From JAEUJM01 sp041918615 (GTDB lineage: Bacteria > Actinomycetota > Acidimicrobiia > Acidimicrobiales > DATDAH01), in contig JAYRVH010000010.1 of assembly GCA_041918615.1 (NCBI GenBank), positions 1-64,000 on the forward strand: a stretch of 64,000 nucleotides of DNA, given 5' to 3'. How positions within the stretch are numbered: position 1 is the first letter of the stretch; every line of letters begins with the position of its first letter. This document shows, one piece after another, positions 62,042 to 64,000 of the stretch. Both the position numbers and the translations under genes were made by a program. A model generated the notes under the pieces. That model was not told the origin of the DNA. It was given only the letters and a program-made list of their open reading frames with translations, and did not search any database.

Positions 62042-63369
62042 GACGACGCCGCCTCTCGTCCGCCTTCTCGTCGCTCGTGCATGCGCTGGGCGACCTCCTC
62101 CTCGGCACCGTGCGGTGTGGGCTCGTAGTAGACCCGGCCGGCCAGATGCTCCGGTCGGTAGTCCTGGGGGACCCACCCGCGTGGATCGTCGTGAGGATAC
62201 TCGTAGCCCACCCCGTGACCCAGCGCGGCCGAGCCCCGGTAATGCCCGTCGCGTAGATGGGTGGGCACCTCACCGCGCGGCTGGTCGCGCACGTCCGACA
62301 CCGCCCGGCCGAACGCGACCGTCACCCGGTTCGACTTGGGCGCGACGGCCAGGTAGATCGTGGCCTGCGCCAGGTTGAGCCTGGCCTCTGGCAGGCCGAC
62401 GAACTCCAGCGCCCGTGCCGCCGCGTCGGCGAGCACCAGGGCCTGAGGATCGGCCAGCCCCACGTCCTCGGACGCGAGGATCACCAGGCGGCGGGCGATG
62501 AATCGGGCGTCCTCCCCTGCTTCGAGCATCAGGGCCAACCAGTAGAGGGCGGCATCGGGATCGGAGCCACGAATGCTCTTGATGAACGCGCTCACCACGT
62601 CGTAGTGGTCGTCGCGACCGTAACGGTGCGCCTTGGTGTCGAGCGCGGCCTCTGCGTGCGCCTCGGTCACGTGTCGGGACGCGCCTGCCTGAGGGCCGCT
62701 CGCGTCGGAGGCCAGGGCCACCGCCACCTCCAGCGCGGTCAGCGCGTGACGCCCGTCGCCGGCCGAGCGCAGGACGAGCAGGTCGAGCGCCTCGTCGGCC
62801 GCAGTGGCCTCCTCGGCGGCGAGGCCTCGTTCCAGCAGTCGGCGGAGCGCCGCCTCGTCCAGCGGCTCGAGCCGGAACAGGGTCGAACGCGACAGCAGGG
62901 GCGGATTGACCTCGAAATAGGGGTTCTCGGTCGTGGCCCCGACCAAGACCAGGAGACCGGTTTCCACCGCCGGGAGGAGCGCGTCCTGCTGCGCCTTGTT
63001 GAAGCGGTGGACCTCGTCGAGGAACAGGATCGTCCCCTGACCGTGCTCGCCCAACCGTCGCTCGGCGGCGGTGGTGACCTCGCGAACGTCCTTCACCGTG
63101 GCGGTGACCGCGGACAAGGCGACGAACGCCTTCGACGACCGCGACGCCAGGAGGCGCGCCAGGGTGGTCTTGCCCGTCCCCGGCGGGCCCCAGAGGATGA
63201 CCGACGAGAGGCGGTCGGCATCCACGAGCGCCCGTAACGGTCGACCCACCCCGAGCAGGTGCTCCTGGCCCACCACGTCATCGAGGGTCGCCGGTCGCAG
63301 GCGATCCGCGAGCGGCGCTCGCCGCCGGAGACGCTCGTCCGCCGCCGCGCCGAAGAGGTCGTTGGCCAT
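62038..63369 (-). CDS. rarA: Replication-associated recombination protein A
   Basis: AAA+ ATPase (MgsA/WRNIP1 family) acting at stalled forks. Seen: 443 aa; APLADRLRPATLDDVVGQEHLLG start, Walker A GPPGTGKTTLARLLA (about 63-77), Walker B ILFLDEVHRFNKAQQDALLPAVE, sensor GATTENPYFEVNPPLLSR; C-terminal tetramerisation part with KSIRGSDPDAALYWLA. Divergent from the plus-strand partial gene. Confidence 0.96.
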   Translation of the reverse strand: MANDLFGAAADERLRRRAPLADRLRPATLDDVVGQEHLLGVGRPLRALVDADRLSSVILWGPPGTGKTTLARLLASRSSKAFVALSAVTATVKDVREVTTAAERRLGEHGQGTILFLDEVHRFNKAQQDALLPAVETGLLVLVGATTENPYFEVNPPLLSRSTLFRLEPLDEAALRRLLERGLAAEEATAADEALDLLVLRSAGDGRHALTALEVAVALASDASGPQAGASRHVTEAHAEAALDTKAHRYGRDDHYDVVSAFIKSIRGSDPDAALYWLALMLEAGEDARFIARRLVILASEDVGLADPQALVLADAAARALEFVGLPEARLNLAQATIYLAVAPKSNRVTVAFGRAVSDVRDQPRGEVPTHLRDGHYRGSAALGHGVGYEYPHDDPRGWVPQDYRPEHLAGRVYYEPTPHGAEEEVAQRMHERREGGREAASS

Positions 63370-63445
63370 CCCAGCGGAGGGTAACCGGCCGCGTTGTCTG
63401 CCGAAGGCACGCCGGGTGGGTGCACCGGTGTGCCACGATCGATGG

Positions 63446-64000
63446 GTGCCGACCCCGGTGGTGCTGCTGTTCTACGCGTGGCTGGTCGTCGGTGTCGCGT
63501 TCTTCATCCGGCGCCTCGTCGGTCGCAGGACGCGGGCCGGGTCGCGGATGGCTCCGGGTGCGCCGAAGGCCGTGCGTTGGGCCCCACCGCCAACCGCCCC
63601 GGACGGGGCCCCGCCCCCCCACCCAGGCGCCACGACCGCCGGCGGGGCCATGCCGACCCCGGCGGCGCGCTCCGCTCCGTCCGGCGGTGATGCCGGGGCC
63701 GCCTCGCTGCTGGAGGCGTTGTCCGGGATCTCGCTGCCCTGCGATCTCCTGCCCCTCACCACCGTCGAAGGGCGGACGCTCACCGACAGCGAGGTGCTGC
63801 TCATGACCACGGGCCACGAGCCGGAGGCCGTCGCGGCGGCGATGCGCGACGAACTGGAGCGGCTCGGCTACGAGGTGACGGGCATGGGTGCCGACAACGC
63901 GACCGCCCGCCGCGGCCCCGATCACCTGCGAATGGTCGTCCACCGCCGGCCGGACACGGTCCTGGCCGGGAAGAAGCCGGCGTTCCCCACTGCTCAGCCA
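63446..64000 (+). CDS. Membrane-anchored hypothetical protein, cut by window edge
   Basis: Seen: GTG 63446 opens 185 codons with no stop to the edge. One N-terminal membrane helix (PVVLLFYAWLVVGVAFFI), then a Pro/Ala-rich disordered stretch (about 30-75), then a small domain (GISLPCDLLPLTTVEGRTLTDSEVLLMTTGHEPEAVAAAMRDELERLGYEVTGMG ...). Divergent from rarA with a 76-base gap. No family recognised. The GTG lies five bases after GATC and no Shine-Dalgarno is apparent, so a leaderless start is possible. Confidence 0.6.
   Translation, partial: MPTPVVLLFYAWLVVGVAFFIRRLVGRRTRAGSRMAPGAPKAVRWAPPPTAPDGAPPPHPGATTAGGAMPTPAARSAPSGGDAGAASLLEALSGISLPCDLLPLTTVEGRTLTDSEVLLMTTGHEPEAVAAAMRDELERLGYEVTGMGADNATARRGPDHLRMVVHRRPDTVLAGKKPAFPTAQP

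Overview
The window is a gene-dense, roughly 70% GC actinobacterial chromosome segment with almost all genes on the minus strand and very short or overlapping gene junctions (many ATGA/GTGA overlaps). Actinobacterial hallmarks are mIHF next to gmk, a DUF1844 gene divergent from infC, a PriA that has lost its helicase motifs, DUF222-HNH endonuclease with an actinobacterial SOS box, and GTG/leaderless starts. The gene order argues for a member of the Acidimicrobiia or a near relative; that placement is inference from style and synteny, not from a marker gene.

Layout from left to right. (a) 1-3012: an unusual minus-strand operon of three paralogous small proteins that look like phage tail/fibre modules, followed by a secreted beta-propeller protein cut by the window edge. 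(b) 3131-11963: a complete arginine operon transcribed argC-J-B-D-F-R-G-H from a leaderless, operator-bearing promoter; several junctions carry a dispersed repeat that supplies a hairpin and the ribosome-binding site. (c) 12071-20268: pheST, a fatty-acid-hydroxylase gene behind an 11-bp direct-repeat array, a 23S-type SpoU methyltransferase, rplT-rpmI-infC (infC has a non-canonical AUA start), and divergently a DUF1844 gene plus a small hypothetical. (d) 20329-23922: riboflavin operon ribD-ribE-ribBA-ribH plus a cold-shock protein, controlled by an FMN riboswitch and a promoter covered by a 24-bp palindrome. (e) 24252-25576: a DUF1778/GNAT toxin-antitoxin pair and an orphan barstar protein. 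(f) 25585-33623: mog/moaB, fmt, def, rsmD, priA, metK, coaBC, rpoZ, gmk, mihF. (g) 33672-37582: a 4-kb accessory island inserted where pyrF and mihF normally touch: a wHTH-PD-(D/E)XK nuclease, an excisionase-like HTH, a small protein, a relic joining the head of hsdM to the tail of hsdR, and an SOS-controlled DUF222-HNH endonuclease. (h) 37652-46481: pyrimidine operon pyrR-B-C-carA-carB-pyrD-pyrF with a PyrR-type attenuator. (i) 46672-52595: a NusB-GNAT fusion, efp, pepP, aroQ-B-K-C. (j) 52614-63369: acyl-CoA dehydrogenase, prepilin peptidase, DUF4388 protein, aroE, mltG, ruvX, alaS, two small membrane proteins, rarA; a plus-strand hypothetical begins at 63446 and leaves the window.

Together the region is mainly housekeeping: amino-acid (Arg, chorismate), pyrimidine, riboflavin, SAM and CoA synthesis, tRNA charging, and translation factors. 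Novelty is concentrated in the tail-like trio at the left edge, the dispersed leader repeat of the arg/phe genes, the NusB-GNAT fusion, the fatty-acid-hydroxylase promoter array, and the restriction-modification relic island. No rRNA, tRNA, CRISPR array, insertion sequence or origin was recognised.
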